From NCBI GenBank assembly GCA_034387635.1, contig JAOANU010000004.1, forward strand, positions 868,001-932,000: a stretch of 64,000 nucleotides of DNA, given 5' to 3'. Position 1 is the stretch's first letter; each line of letters starts with the position of its first letter. Below are positions 1-12,200 of the stretch, one piece after another. A program made the translations under genes and the position numbers. The notes beneath the pieces were generated by a model, which saw nothing but the letters and a program-made list of their open reading frames with translations, was not told the DNA's origin and ran no database searches. Origin of the DNA: Rhodosporidiobolus odoratus (taxonomy: Eukaryota; Basidiomycota; Microbotryomycetes; Sporidiobolales; Sporidiobolaceae).

Positions 1-582
1 CGTGAGGTTGATATGCCGCCTTTACAAGCGAGAGTAAGGTTCAGGAGGGAGATCGACAGCGATACAAGCCGATACAATTGCGGCTTGACCGAACTTGCGG
101 TTTTCTTTGTCACCACATCCAGTCGCGGAGAGTCAAGGGCAAGTAGGAGAAGGCGGGCATTGCACGACACACCAAGAAGAAACAAACACGCAAACACTGA
201 GAGCGAGAAGTAGAGAGAGAGAGAGAGAGAGAGAGAGGGATTCGACGACGAGGTCAAGCTTGAAAAGGAGATGGGAATGCGGTGGCGGAAGGGAGGGAAG
301 GGAGGCAAGGGTACTATCAAGCTATACATATGCTGCAGTGTCGACGAACAGACCGGGAGGAGGAGGCGAGCACGAGGCAAGGAGAGGGAGAGGAAAAAGC
401 GGGTACTAGGAAGAGGGGGGGAACGAGTATGAAGCGAGTAGGCTTATAGGAAAAAGGGGGAAAAGGGGGACAGATAGATACGAACGACCACACTGAACGA
501 CAACGACGAAAAAAAAAAAAAAATGCAACGGTTTTCCGTTCCCGTTTCCGGTTGGAGGAGGAGGAGGAAACGCCCGCTCCGC
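1..582. other. No gene seen; 3' flank of the first GSK-3 kinase
   Basis: No convincing coding frame. The short open frames here are low complexity and lack family resemblance. The stretch is purine-rich on the plus strand and holds a (GA)n microsatellite near 211-237. A run of 15 A ends at 523; on the transcribed minus strand this is a T-tract about 60 nt beyond the kinase stop codon, so it could lie in the 3' UTR. That role is inference only. Confidence 0.5.
211..237. repeat. (GA)n microsatellite
   Basis: An uninterrupted run of about 13 GA dinucleotides lies in intergenic DNA downstream of the first GSK-3 gene. It is a simple repeat, visible directly in the sequence. Confidence 0.9.
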
Positions 583-2483
583 CTAATCCAAGCTAATCCT
601 CATCTGCTCCGCCGGAATCGGTTCAAAGTTCTTGACGTCAATCCCCCGACTCGCCAACTCAGCCTCAGCATGCTGCGGCACCAACTGGGGGATCAAATCC
701 GGCCTTCCCGACAATTCCTCGCGGGTAAAGTCGAACAGAGGCGGGAGGTCTTTGCCCGTCGGCATTTTCGCGTCGGGGAGCTTGAGGTCGTCGAAGAAGG
801 GGTGCGTCATGGCTTCGACGGCGGTGAGACGGGCGGAGGGAGTGTATTCGAGGAGCTTGGAGATGAGGTCGATGGCCTCGGGAGGGGTGCGAGGGCGGAA
901 GACCTTGACGAAGGGATGAGGCTGCGGGAGACCAAGGTCAGAATCCGCTTCTTTCCGCCGTCGGCATGGGGGAGCGTTCTCACCTTGATTTGAGGGAACT
1001 TGTGCTCCATGTAGTTGGGGTTCATGGTCTTGATTTGCTCGCGAGTCGGGGTACCGAGAACCTTGATGATCTCGACGAGCTGGTCGATACTGCAGGCGTC
1101 CTCAAACCGTCAGTGAAAGATCCGGCGTGCCACGAGAAGAGAGAGGAAGCAACACGCACCCTGACTCTCCCGGGAACAACGGCTGTCCGAGCATCAACTC
1201 GGCCATAACACATCCCGCCGACCACACATCAATGTTGGTCGTGTAGTTGGTCGCTCCAAAGATGAGCTCCGGAGCGCGGTAGTACCGCGAGCAGATGTAC
1301 GAAACGTTGGGCTCGCCGGGAACGAGGATCTTGGCAGAACCAAAGTCGCAGAGTTTGAGGAGACCGAGAGGGGGGTTGAGGAGTAGATTTTGCGGCTTGA
1401 TGTCGCGGTGGCAGATGCCAACGCTGTGGATGTAGGCGAGGGAGCGGAGAAGCTGTGCAAAAGGAGAGAGGGTGAGCGGAAACGCCGAGAAGGGGGGCTA
1501 GGGGCATGACGAACCTGGTACATGTAGAGCTTGATGTAGGCCATGGGCATCGTCTGCTTGAGCTTGGCGTAGTGCCTGCTCGCGCGGTAGACCGTTTCGG
1601 GAACGTATTCGAGAACGAGGTTGAGGTAGACCTCATCCTTTTTGGGCTGCGGCGGCAAAGAAAGGTCAAATCTAGCTTCGACTCAGTAAGCGGTAGGGGG
1701 GGCTTACCTTGTCGCCGTTGGAGTAGAAGAAAGCGCGAAGGTTGACGACATTCGGGTGCTTGACCAGACGCATGATTTGGAGTTCACGGTTCTGCACAAA
1801 ACAACAGGAGAAAACATCAGTTTCCCCCTTCCATGACTAAGCAAAAGAGGAACGCGTACCTTGAACCGCTTGTCCTGCAACACCTTCTTGATCGCCACGT
1901 CGTCATCCCCCTCGTTATCCGGCCCAAGACTGCCCTGCGCCAACTTGGCCTGGAAGACGACACCAAACGATCCATTGCCAACCACCTTGCACGACGAGTA
2001 AGTCAACTCGCACTGATCGCCCGTCTTGCCATGCGACGCGACCACCTTGACGACTTTGTTGGATTCGAGTTCAGCTGAGAGCACAGGAGGGTGATTCAAC
2101 ACGAGGGTAGATAAAGATGGCGGAGGTGTGGTTGTCGATTTTGGGCGGCAAGCCGGGTGGAGCGGAGGGTTTGGTGAGGACGCGGGCGTGAGCGTTTCAG
2201 CGACGACATGGTGTGCGAGTGGAGGGTGAGCGAGATGCGAGTAGCGCGAGCGAAAGGAACGAGATCGCGAACGAGGTCGCCGAGAGGAAGTCGGAGGTGG
2301 GGGTGGAGAGGATGCAATGTTCGGCGCGGTAGGTGAAGTGGGCGTGCGAGACCGTGAGACGGGAGAGAGGGGACCGGTGTAATCGACGATGAAGGAGAAG
2401 GGCAAGATTGGACGTTGAGGTTGTAGTGCCGAAGGATTCAAGTTGAGGGGGAGATCCAGAGGAGGGATGAGAAAGGCGTGCAT
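583..2483 (-). CDS. GSK3: Glycogen synthase kinase 3 (shaggy-type Ser/Thr kinase), copy 1
   Basis: Cytosolic/nuclear CMGC Ser/Thr kinase of the GSK-3 family, which generally acts in nutrient, stress and developmental signalling. The conserved part begins [17 protein letters not shown], followed by the glycine loop GNGSFG and the ATP-binding Lys in [14 protein letters not shown]. The catalytic loop is HRDIKPQN, then DFGSAK, and the activation-loop Tyr lies in [12 protein letters not shown]. The C-lobe ends with the family tail [26 protein letters not shown] and [12 protein letters not shown], closing at MRISLD and a TAG at 583. At least six short introns interrupt it. The C-terminal exon is unambiguous, but the start is not: an acceptor lies just before residues AELESNK (near 2074). 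The frame upstream stays open to an ATG at 2483, but its composition is unconvincing. One possible donor for a first intron is near 2380. Kinase identity is certain; the N-terminus is not. Confidence 0.9.
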
Positions 2484-3824
2484 GGAGATGGAAAGAGCGA
2501 AGGAGGGTCAGTAAGACTGTCTATCAGAGCTGCGATGGTGTTTTATCGCTGAGATCGGATGCGAGGAGGGAGAGTGAGAGAAGAGAGGAGAGGGGAAGGA
2601 AGGAGGGGAAGCAGTTGTGGTCACGCCTGAGGAACGTCGCACCGCCTCCCCAGGCATCTACGAGTGGACATGCTGCATCCCATCTCGTTGTCCCTCTACT
2701 CTGACTGCCCGTACATGAGCGAGTCGAGTTGAACGTAGCGAGTGTATGCTCCGTTCGTTCATCCCGTGACCAGCTGCCGTCCTCCACCTTGCCCAAGTCC
2801 CGATTCTCATCTCGTAGCTCTCTGGTTCGCGTGAAGCGTGTATTGGACTGCTGTTGTGCAGTGAATAGAGAGGAGAGATGACTGACCCATGCTCTGGAGA
2901 GGGAGACAAGCGAGATTGACTGTGGGATGTGGGAGGGCAAGAGGGGCCTAAATGCAAGCGAGGTCGATGGGGTTGATTGGGAGGGTAGGGGAGGTATGAG
3001 GTGTGGCTTGTAAGTGTGCTGTGTTCGAGTAGATGCAAGCTGTAGATGCAGTTGAGGTTCCAAGTTAGATTGAGAGCGGGACGGAGGGCGGAAGCGACTG
3101 AATCGAGGCGGCGGCTGGGAAGGTGACGGAGATGTCAGTTGAGTGAGGGGGACTCTTTGACGATAGCAAGTGCTTGAGCAGGAGTGTCAGGTATGCTCGT
3201 AGGAGTAGACACAGTCTCAACGGGAACAGCACCAGTCCAGATTGACCTTTAGAACCCGGAGTTGATCTCGACCCCTTCTTCCTCGACCATGGCCCACGTC
3301 CGCCCGCGGGCCGCTCCCACATGATCAGCTTCCCGTCAATCTCTGCTGCTGTTCAGTCTGCTCCAGGTGCCTGATCTTGTCTCTACTGTCTCCCGCCTTC
3401 AGGCGCACCTCGACCCCGGCACGGAGACGGGAGAAACGATGTGGGTATCATTGCTAGGTTCAGTGTAATATCACGAGGGGGAATCAACGACGCCGACGAT
3501 GAGGAAAAAGGTATGCACAAGCGAACTCGTGAGAGTGTGGGTATCAACGCCAACGGGAGAAGGGAATCAGGAACGTAGTGGTGAAAAGAGTATACACAGG
3601 ATTTTGAGGGAAAGAGAGAATGGAAAGGCGACAGAGACAAGCACAAGTATGGGCACGGGTTAAGCGAGAGAGAGGAAAAGAAGGAAGGGATGAAAAGCCA
3701 ACAGGATAACGCGGAAAACGAAAGGAAACCGAACGGAGAGAAAAGAGCACACAGGGAAAAGCCGAAAAAAGCGCACGAACTCCAACGTTCTTCCAACAAG
3801 CGTTCGACACTCGAGGTGTACCAC
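2484..3824. other. Intergenic region between the two GSK-3 genes
   Basis: About 1.3 kb separating the stop of the downstream kinase copy from the putative start of copy 1. Minus-strand frames here are Ser/Leu-rich, contain no recognisable domain and look like chance openings. It probably holds the promoter, and possibly a 5' UTR intron or unplaced first exon, of copy 1. Confidence 0.45.
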
Positions 3825-6052
3825 CTAGTCGATGTGCACTCTCAGCGGCCTCAAGTCCATGGGCACAAAGCGTTTGACGTCGATCCCGTGTTCGGCGAGC
3901 AGACGAGGTTGACGATGAGACGGAACGAGGAGGGGGGCGAGGTCCGGGCGAATTGAAAGCTCTGTGCGACCCAGGAGGCGGAAGAATCGGCTGCTGTACT
4001 CCTCCGTAACGAGCACAGACGGGAGAAGCTTCGAGCGTACCGTGAAGACTGAAATCGAACAAGTCAGCCTGAACCTTTTTTCCATTCGGCATCTGGATCC
4101 CCTCATCTTCTCCTTCAGCTGTGATCGTGGGCTGACGCAACTCGTCGAAGAAGGGGTGAGCCATAGCTTCGACGGCGGAAGGACGAGCAACGGGACTGAA
4201 ATCCAGGATGGAGGAAAGGAGAGCGATGGCGTGGGGCGAGGAGCGGGGAACCAGCTACAGAGAGTACAAGCAGAGGTATATCAGCGTCAAGACGAAACGT
4301 CACAACCAGGCTGAAATGCAAGACGAGGAAATCCAGAGTGAGAAACGACATGGTCACCTTCTCCAGCTCAACCTTCTTGATCTGCGGAAACTGGTGCTCG
4401 ATATAGCTCGGGTTCATCTCCCTGATCTGCTCCCTAGTAGGCGTGCCAAGGATCTTGATAATCTCTACCAGTTGGTCGATCCCGGTCGTGCCAGGGAAGA
4501 AGACGCTGCCTTGGAGGAGCTCGCCGAGGATGCAGCCAACGGACCAAATGTCTGCCGGGTAACGGAGCGCAGTCAGCGTATACAGGCCGCGGTGGGAGGC
4601 GAGTGTGAACGAACCAATCGAGTCTGTGCAGCGGGATGAACAAGTTAGCTTGAGCACGGGGCCACGGCCGGGAGAGAGAGAGAAGCGGGGCTCACTGTGG
4701 TAGTTCGTCGCTCCAAAGATCAGTTCAGGCGCGCGGTCTGGTTAGACAGGTCCTCATTCTTCGATCAGCACTCCGTCGTCCTTGACGAGTGGAGAAGCAG
4801 AAAACGGAAGGCGACCCTCCACGCACAATACCTCGAGCACGTATACGACACGTTCGGTTCTCCCTCCTTGAGCACCTTCGCTGAGCCAAAATCCTGTGTA
4901 CGACGACAAAGAGAGCAGAAAAGTCAAAAAAGTCAGTTGAGAAGGTCGACTTGACCTCGAGCTGCGCCGCGAAAACTCAACGCACGATAAGCACGCATCT
5001 CCCCGTTTCAGGGTCGACCATTACATTGTGAGGCTTGATGTCACGGTGGCAAACGCCGAGCGAATGAAGGTAGGCGAGGGCGCGGAGGAGCTATGAAGTG
5101 AAAGGCAACGGCATGTCAGGACACATGACTCGAGGGTCGTCGGTACCTGGGGCTTGCGAGGGGGGTATGTTATTCGAGACTTAGAGACGGACCTGATAGA
5201 TGTACAGCTTGGAGAGGGTCTCCGGGAAATGCTGACGCTTCTTCGAATAAGCGCGATAGACGCGATACAGGGTTTCGGGCTGCGGTAAAGGTTGCAGGAT
5301 ACCAGTAAGCAGACGAAGTAGACGGAGAAGCAGCGAGACGCGCCAAGGGCTGGAGCGGTGAGACGTACAACATATTCAAGTACGAGGTTGAGGTAGATCT
5401 CGTCGGTTCCGGGGGTAGTGGCGGCTTCGTACCTGCGAGGCGAGCAGGCGCGATGATCAGATAGAGCGAACGAGATAGGGAGAAAGCGGTAGACCAGTAG
5501 TAGCGAAGCTGCACGAAGCAAACGCATTTCAGCGTGAGCGAGAAAAGCGAAGAGAGGCGAGAGGAAGACGCACGTTGACGACGTTGGGGTGCTTGATCGC
5601 ACACATGATCTGGTATTCGCGGTTCTGCACGGTGGACGAGCGATAAGCTACTGGCTTAATCATGACACGAGGCGAAAAGCGAGAGTTCCTCAATGCACCT
5701 TGAAACGCCGATCCTGTTTGGTCCTCTTCAGCGCGACCACGCCCGATCCACCCTTGAGTAGTTCTGCCCTGACGACCACTCCGAAGGATCCGTTGCCCGC
5801 GACGGCGGTCTGAACGTAGGTGATCTCGACCTTCTTGTTCGTCGAGACATCGGTGGCGACCACGGTGAAAACGTGGGCAGGGTCGTAGGCTGCAGCAGAG
5901 TCCAATCAGTGCCCTTTTGTAAGAAGGCCTACACAAGGGAGAGGTGACCACCCCGAGAACAAGGGTGTACAAGTGATCGCCGAGACGAGCGAGAGAGAAC
6001 AGGGGAGGAAAGGGGACTGACCGACTGGCCCTGCGTCGTTTGCTGCGCCCAT
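3825..6052 (-). CDS. Glycogen synthase kinase 3 family kinase, diverged copy 2
   Basis: Second GSK-3 family kinase, immediately upstream of copy 1 on the same strand. Exon 1 is short: ATG at 6052 encodes [10 protein letters not shown], then an intron (donor gtcagt) joins it to [16 protein letters not shown]. The catalytic features are intact: glycine loop GNGSFG, Lys in [28 protein letters not shown], and the activation-loop Tyr in [13 protein letters not shown] (a split codon across an intron). The family C-lobe follows: [26 protein letters not shown] and [14 protein letters not shown], ending RPLRVHID and TAG at 3825. It differs from copy 1 in having HN for QN after the catalytic loop. It also has a Lys/Glu-rich link after PQIK and an extra intron before ELSIRP. 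The short N-terminus and changes suggest a specialised paralogue comparable to the extra GSK-3 kinases of other fungi. Substrates cannot be read from sequence. Confidence 0.9.
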
Positions 6053-7194
6053 GGTTGGGTCTCGCCGTAGAGCTGAGGCGTGGCTGCCCAGTGCTTCAAC
6101 GTTGACCTCGGTGGGCGGTGCAGGAGTTGCTTTCAAAGCCCTCGGTTGAACGGGAGAAGGTCGAGGTTGAGGTTGAGGTTGAGGTTGAGGTTGGGTGAGT
6201 CGGGTGGAAGTGGGAGAGAGAGAAGAGTCGTCGTTGAGAGGGAGAAAGGGAGGATGAGGTGGAGTGGGTTGACCGTGGTCGTTGTCCTGAGAGGAACGGC
6301 GAGAGCGAGGAAAGAGAGTTGCGAGGATCTGAGAGGGAGAGCAGGGACCCAGTTTGACGGACGAGGTGCTGTCCTGCTGTTGTAGCAAGGACCGGCTGGA
6401 CTGAGGAGATGGGGACAGGGGAGGAGAAGCAGGAATCGACCAGCGGGAGAGAGAAAAAGGAGTCTGAGTCTCGCAGCTTGTCGGAGACGTTGTCAGCCGG
6501 CTGACCTCTCCTCGACTCGGATCACTCCTTATCACCTCTTACTGCAGCACTCACACCCACCCACCCACCCACACCCACCTCTTCCGACTCCCGTCATGCC
6601 GGCCTCCTGGTCCTCCTTCGCCACCGCCAACGTCGACCACTCACACGGCGAACGACCGCGAAGTGCTCCACTGCAGGCCATACTCACTAAAGCCTTCCGA
6701 GCAACAGAGTAGGGTCTGACCTAGAGCAGCGGGCAGCTCGACCGAGGCAGAAGCTTTCATCTCATGAACATCTGCCTCTACCTCTCGCTCGTCCCGCTTA
6801 CACACTACGCTATCAAGGGTCGTGCGTCCTAGGCGCCCACACTGCTGACAACCCGCGACGACTGTTCGCCAAAGTACAGACGCCTGATCCCCTCCTTCTC
6901 CTCGACGCTTCCGAACTTGTATCTGCACCGCTGTCAGCTTTCCGACCGCTACCCTGCGGTGCCAAACCAGTCCTGCGGCGACGCGGCACCCATCCGAGTA
7001 GATGCAATCGCGACCCGGCCCATATTCCAAACCAGCCTGCGGGCGGCGCGAGCACTTGTTTGGCTTGCAAACACGGGAACGCTGCGGGGAATGACCCGCG
7101 GAATGCTGCTTCTTTCCTGCTTCCTCACTCACTCCACACCTCCTTCGCTCGACTTCCCCGCCTTCGACCTCGACGCGCCTTCCCCCCCCTCAAG
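6053..7194. other. Divergent intergenic region with simple repeats
   Basis: Separates the minus-strand kinase copy 2 from the plus-strand secreted-protein gene, so it should hold both promoters. It contains a GAGGTT hexamer array (6163-6192) and a CCCA-type run near 6556-6579. Frames here are low complexity (for example Pro/Gln repeats on the minus strand, in frame with the kinase start but without an own start consensus). No further gene is seen. Confidence 0.5.
6163..6192. repeat. GAGGTT hexamer tandem array (5 copies)
   Basis: Five perfect copies of GAGGTT, about 110 bp upstream of the kinase copy 2 ATG. If transcribed on the minus strand it lies in the 5' leader and would read as Gln-Pro repeats in one frame. 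Confidence 0.9.
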
Positions 7195-8518
7195 ATGCGC
7201 TTCTCGACGTCGACCGGCGTCCTCCTCGCCCTCGGGTCGACCGCCTTTGCCGCCAAGCCCGACGCGACCTCTCCCCTCGCCTCGACTCTCTCGAGCAGCC
7301 CCCTCTTCGCCCTTCAGTCCGGCTTCGCCCAGTACCAAGGCTTGCTTTCCCCTGACACCTACAACCTCCTTGCTGGGAGGCTCGCGATCCTCCCCGCCAG
7401 GTCCAACAGCTTGACCAGTCCGCTTCAGAAGGCCTTTGCGGCGGCACAGCTCGCTGTCACGGACGCGGACAAGGCAACCTTGGCCGATGCCCAAGCCGTT
7501 CGTTCCTTTTCTTACCTCCCTGGTTTCAGTTCAACGAGTCTTTCAGGCTGACCGTATCTTTGCCCTTTCTCAGTGTCTCTCGGACATCCGTGCCAGGGGC
7601 TCCATCCCTACCGGCTATGTCTGCGTCGACAAGGACCAGAACACCGCTTCTCGTTACCGCACCGCCGGCAACACCGTCATTGAGCAGTTTGCTGGTGCGT
7701 CTGACCCTTATGTCTTACTTCGACAATCGAGCTTAACTTCCTTTTCTCCTAGGCATCGTCCCCCCGTCTACCCTTACCGCCGTTCAGGAGGGTGCGTCTT
7801 TTCACGCCCTTTCCATCGTTTCCTCCCCCGACTGACCCTGTGCCTCCCTCACAGCCTTCAACAACTACTTCGCCTCCCTCGGCCTCATCCCCCCCGCCAA
7901 CGACCTCAACACCCATATGCAGAACGCCCTCGCCTCGGTCGTCGCTTCCACATCAGGCGAGGCGGTCACGAGCGTGGAGAAGATGCAAGATTGCCTCTCT
8001 GCCTCTGTCGCCAACCAGAAGGGATTGCAGACCAACTACAACTGCTTCACGACTTCGGATGGACCGTCGCAGCACTTGCAAAACATTTTCCACGGCATGT
8101 ACGTCCTCAACCCCATTGAATCCTTGTCACTCTGTTCAGGCTGCTGACGAGTCTGGTCTTGCTGCCTGCAGTCTCCAACAATTCGTCGGCTACCTCCCCC
8201 CCAACGTCGTGCAAGACATCATCAACATCTACTCCTTCTACCTCTCTTCTTCCTCGATCCCAGGTCATCAACTCATGAAACCCATGAACAACGCTATCAT
8301 GTCCGTGACAGCCTCAGTATCGGGCAACAGCGTCACGGCGGTTCAGCAAATGGTGCAGTGTATGAACGATTTGGTCATGATTCAGGGCGAGGAGCAGAGG
8401 GAGGCTTATGAGTGTGTTCTGGGGACCAGTGGACCGCTGATGACCATGCAGGTGCTCGTGAACGGTATTGTACGTTGTTTTCTTTTTTCTTCCTTACCCT
8501 CCGGATCACCCGTCGACA

Positions 8519-8554
<36 letters not shown>

Positions 8555-8891
8555 CAGGTCCAGCAATCCTTCGGCTATCTCCCTCCGACCATGGTCCTCG
8601 CCCTCGAGAAACGTGCGCACTCCCCCTTTCCCATCCCCTACCCACACCCCATTACTGACTTTCCCATCCCTCCCTCACGCAGAACTTCGCCCCACCCTCT
8701 CCCGCTCTCCCACCCCTTCCTCTTCTTCCATCTCAACCGCCTTCAGCCGCGCCTTCCACGCCACCGACTCGGGTCCCGAATTCGCAACCTGCTGGCTCGC
8801 TCTGGAGGATTGCGTCAACGCGTCCGTGTTGCAGGGGAGTCAGGCCAAGTGTGAGCTGACACAGAAGTGTAAGGCGTTGGCTCAGGTGTAG
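7195..8891 (+). CDS. Secreted protein with four related Cys-paired units
   Basis: The ATG at 7195 opens a typical signal peptide (MRFSTSTGVLLALGSTAFAA) with cleavage expected near residue 20. The mature chain, spliced from about six exons, repeats one pattern four times: a helical stretch, then a Cys (CLSDI, DCLSAS, QCMNDL, DCVNAS), then a second Cys 17-25 residues later (YVC, YNC, YEC, AKC). Units 2 and 3 are the most alike (NALASVVASTSGEAVTSVEK against NAIMSVTASVSGNSVTAVQQ). Between units runs a Phe/Tyr-Leu-Pro-Pro segment (GYLPPNVVQD, GYLPPTMVLA). It ends CKALAQV with TAG at 8889-8891. No GPI signal or membrane segment is seen, so it should be extracellular or wall-associated. I do not recognise the family; it resembles small helical secreted proteins of fungi only in general style. 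The last intron has a CT/GT microsatellite as its pyrimidine tract. Confidence 0.75.
8519..8554 (+). repeat. (TC)n(TG)n microsatellite inside an intron
   Basis: A run of TC followed by TG dinucleotides directly abuts the cag acceptor at 8555-8557 of an intron in the secreted-protein gene. It forms the polypyrimidine tract of that intron. Confidence 0.85.
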
Positions 8892-9211
8892 GTTATCCGG
8901 ATGGGGGAGGGGTCGGTCAAGGGGGTGTATGGGACGGCGCTTCGACTTTCTTACTCTGGTGTTTTTAGCCTTGGGATTTCTACTTTTGACTTGCCACTTG
9001 TAACGGGCTAATCGACTACGTTCTCTATTCTCCATGACTGCATGATTTTCTGGCTGTCACTGTCAAGTGACTGTGGTCGACTCGATGACAAAGGCTCGGA
9101 AAACTAGCGAAGCAAGCGAAAGTGGCTCTCCGTTGCAGAGTCGATCCAGTCCCATTCCGCCGAGCAAGAAAGGTTCCAACTCTTATCTCCAAGACTGAGT
9201 ACAACGCAGCC
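8892..9211. other. Convergent intergenic region
   Basis: Lies between the stop codons of the secreted-protein gene (plus) and the SFI1-like gene (minus). It should contain both 3' UTRs. No coding signal is seen. Confidence 0.5.
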
Positions 9212-12200
9212 CTAAACCCCCCTGCGAGCCCTGACTGCCGCCTCCTGCAACCTAGCCCTCAACGCCGCATATTCCCCTCTCACATCCCTTCCCCCTCCTT
9301 CTCCTCCATTCAAAGAAGATACGCTACCATCCTCACTCGGCTCTCGACCTTCACTACGCGGTCCTGGTATTCCTCTACTCCCTCCTCCTCCTCCTCCTCT
9401 GCCTCGGGTCGAAGTAGAACGACGAAGACGAGAAAGTAGGTCCGGTTCTTCTTCTTCTTCTCCTCCTCCTCTTCCGTCTCCCGCATCATCGCCGTCATCC
9501 TCCGAGTCAGTCAGGCTCACTCCAGCAGGCGCCGACCTGGGCGTCTGTACGCTTCTCATACTCGAACTAGACCTCGATCTTGTCCTCGTCCTCGTGGTCG
9601 CAGGTCGGGAGGGGGAGGGGGAGGGAAGAGCAGAGTATTCTTGTGAAAGTCTGGGACGATTAGAGAGTCCTCCGCCTGTCGGTTTCGACCTTGTGGAGGT
9701 CGAGTCTCGAGCGGCCAGCAGGGAAGGAGGAGGTGCAGTGGGCGTACTGAGCAACGAAGAAGAAGACAATCTAGGGTGAGACGAAGGAGGTAGAGAAGGG
9801 CGGTGATAGCTGGTGGACGTCGAAGGGGATGGGGTAGTCGCGGCTGTCAAAGCGGACGCTGAAGAGCGATTGATCGAGCCGAGAGTGGATGGAGAGAAGG
9901 CGGATGAGGATAGAGAGGCTGAAGAAGAGGGAGAGGCAGAGGCGGGGGCGATGCGGTTGAGAGGTGGTTGGCGGGGGAGGGAAGGGGTTGGAGTTGCTTG
10001 GACGGTGTTAGCGGGGAGTGGACGGATTGAGGTAGCGCGGGGCGTGGGAGGTGACGCAGATGGCGACGAGCCGATATGACGGAGTCGACTAGTGTCGGGC
10101 GGGGAACATGTCAGTTACCGAGCTGGGTCTAGCGGCGAAACAGACCAACTCACCTCAGCCCTTTCAACGCAATCTTCGCCTGCGCCTTGATCCGCCATAC
10201 TTGTAGCGCGCCGCTACTGATCGAAGTCTTGTCCGTTTCGACCGCTTGACGAGCAAGCTCGAGCGGAGGCGTCCAGTGTTGCCAAGTTGAGAAGGCGCGA
10301 AGGGTGAGGCGGGAGGTGTAAAACTGGGTAGCTGTGGGAGCCTGCAGAGACAGCTCACTTGTGAGTCTGGAAATTATTCGCCAGCCAGAAGCTGGTGAAG
10401 CAGGAATCGCACCTTTGACCGATCTTTCCACCGTTCCCATCCCGTTCGTCGAAGCGTGTTCTGCCGTTTCAGCAGCACTTGGTTCTCAACCCTCCGTAAG
10501 GACCGCTCACGCCACGTCCCGAAAGTATCTTCGCGTAGTCGAGCCTGCTTTGCGGCAGTATGTTCTGCTAAGCGCTGTTTGAGGTCGAGCGATCTGCGAG
10601 TTGACGCGAGCCAGGAGTGGAAAGTACGGTCGCGAAGCTCTGTGGGACGACCAGCGTCAGCTGGGCATGACCGTAGACTGAACGAGGAATGGAGCATACC
10701 TTCAAGCTTGAGCGCCCGATGCTCGTCTGCGAAGAGCAACCTTTCCGCGGCTTTGACCGTCTGGTCCGCCCAGCGCTTGAAGCCAGCTCTGCGTTTCGTT
10801 CAACACTGCTGTCAGACCATCTGCCACGTACACTAACCGAAAGACTTGAGAGAAGGGACGTAACACGTACTGCAGCAGGTTTCGCTCAAACAGCTTCGAC
10901 GCTTGATCTTCAAGCTCGCCGCGCAGGATAACCCGGTTCTTCCATCGACAGACAGCGGTAGACAGTGCGCGCTGTACGGTAGAACACGTCAGAGCGTGCT
11001 GAACCAGAAGACGGTCTCGAAAAGCAGAAGACGATAGGCCGCACCTTTTTCTGCTGTTCTTGCACTTGCTCGACTAGTCGACGATCTTGCTGCTTCTGCC
11101 TAGTCTGTGCGAGCCAGACTACAAGATAATCCTCGGTCAGCACGTCCCAGGTTGTCGTGATGAAACTCGAAGAAACGGTGAAGCCGCAGGGGACGTACAT
11201 TCCAACGCCTCTCGCTTCCTTCCCGTCTTTTTCTCCTCAACCCACCTCTGCCTTCTCAGCTCCCAAACCCTCTCGACCCACTTCCTCCAAGCCCCCCTCT
11301 GTCCGAAAAACTCCCTAACCACCTCCGCCTTCCGTTCTTCCACCTTCCTCTTCCGCTCCCTCTCAATCCATTTCTTCAACCCCGCGCTCAAAGACCGTCG
11401 ACGATCCAGTGCGGACGCAGCTTGGTTAAGCCGTTGATGATGCGCGGTAGCGTCGGACCAAGCCGAGAAGGAAACGAGTTTGAGCTGAGAATCTTTGCGA
11501 GAGATGAGAGCCAATGCGCGGCCAGAGAGCTCGACTTCGAGGTGCTCGTACTTGTTGAGCCAGGCGGAGAGGGCTCGGGAGGTTAGCTGCGAGGAGGAGG
11601 ATTGGAGGGAGAGGGAGAGGCGGGTGGAGAGTCGCCAATGGGTCAGGAGGGAGTGGGAGTGCTGGGCGAGGAGATGGGTCGAGTGGGAAAGGGCAGCGGT
11701 AGAAAGTGACTGCAATACACGAGAGATGTGAGCAGCAGGCATGCAAGGAATGTCTCGAGGGAGCGTACGTCGACTCGTCGCTTGCGGCGTTTCCACGCAG
11801 CGATTGCGGATGAAGCGAGGCTGACAGCATAGTGCTGATCAGCCGCCGCGTCCAGGTCACGAAGATACTGCGCTCGTTGCCTAAGCATCCCAACCACATC
11901 AGCAACAGGTTACGCCCGCAGAGGAAAGATGTCATGGCGCACCTCTTATCCACCCATTCCTCGAAAACCCTGCTCTTGAGTCCGGAGTCGCTTTCCTCGC
12001 GGTGCTGCCTCTCTCGTACTCTGATCTCCGCCCGACGTTTCCACTCGACAAGCGCGCCTCTCACCCTGCAGCCTTCGCTCGTGAGCCATTGCTCGTCGGC
12101 GATTTCGGCGAGGGTGCGAGTGCGGTGAAGGTGGGCATGAAGGCGCAATTGAAGGGTCGAGAGGGTTGTGCGAAGGAGAGACGAGCGGCGAAAGGATTCC

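Noticed and set aside
2524..3322. Several long minus-strand open frames between the GSK-3 genes
   Set aside because: Ser/Leu-rich, low complexity, overlapping one another in several frames with no domain or splice logic; consistent with GC-rich non-coding DNA.
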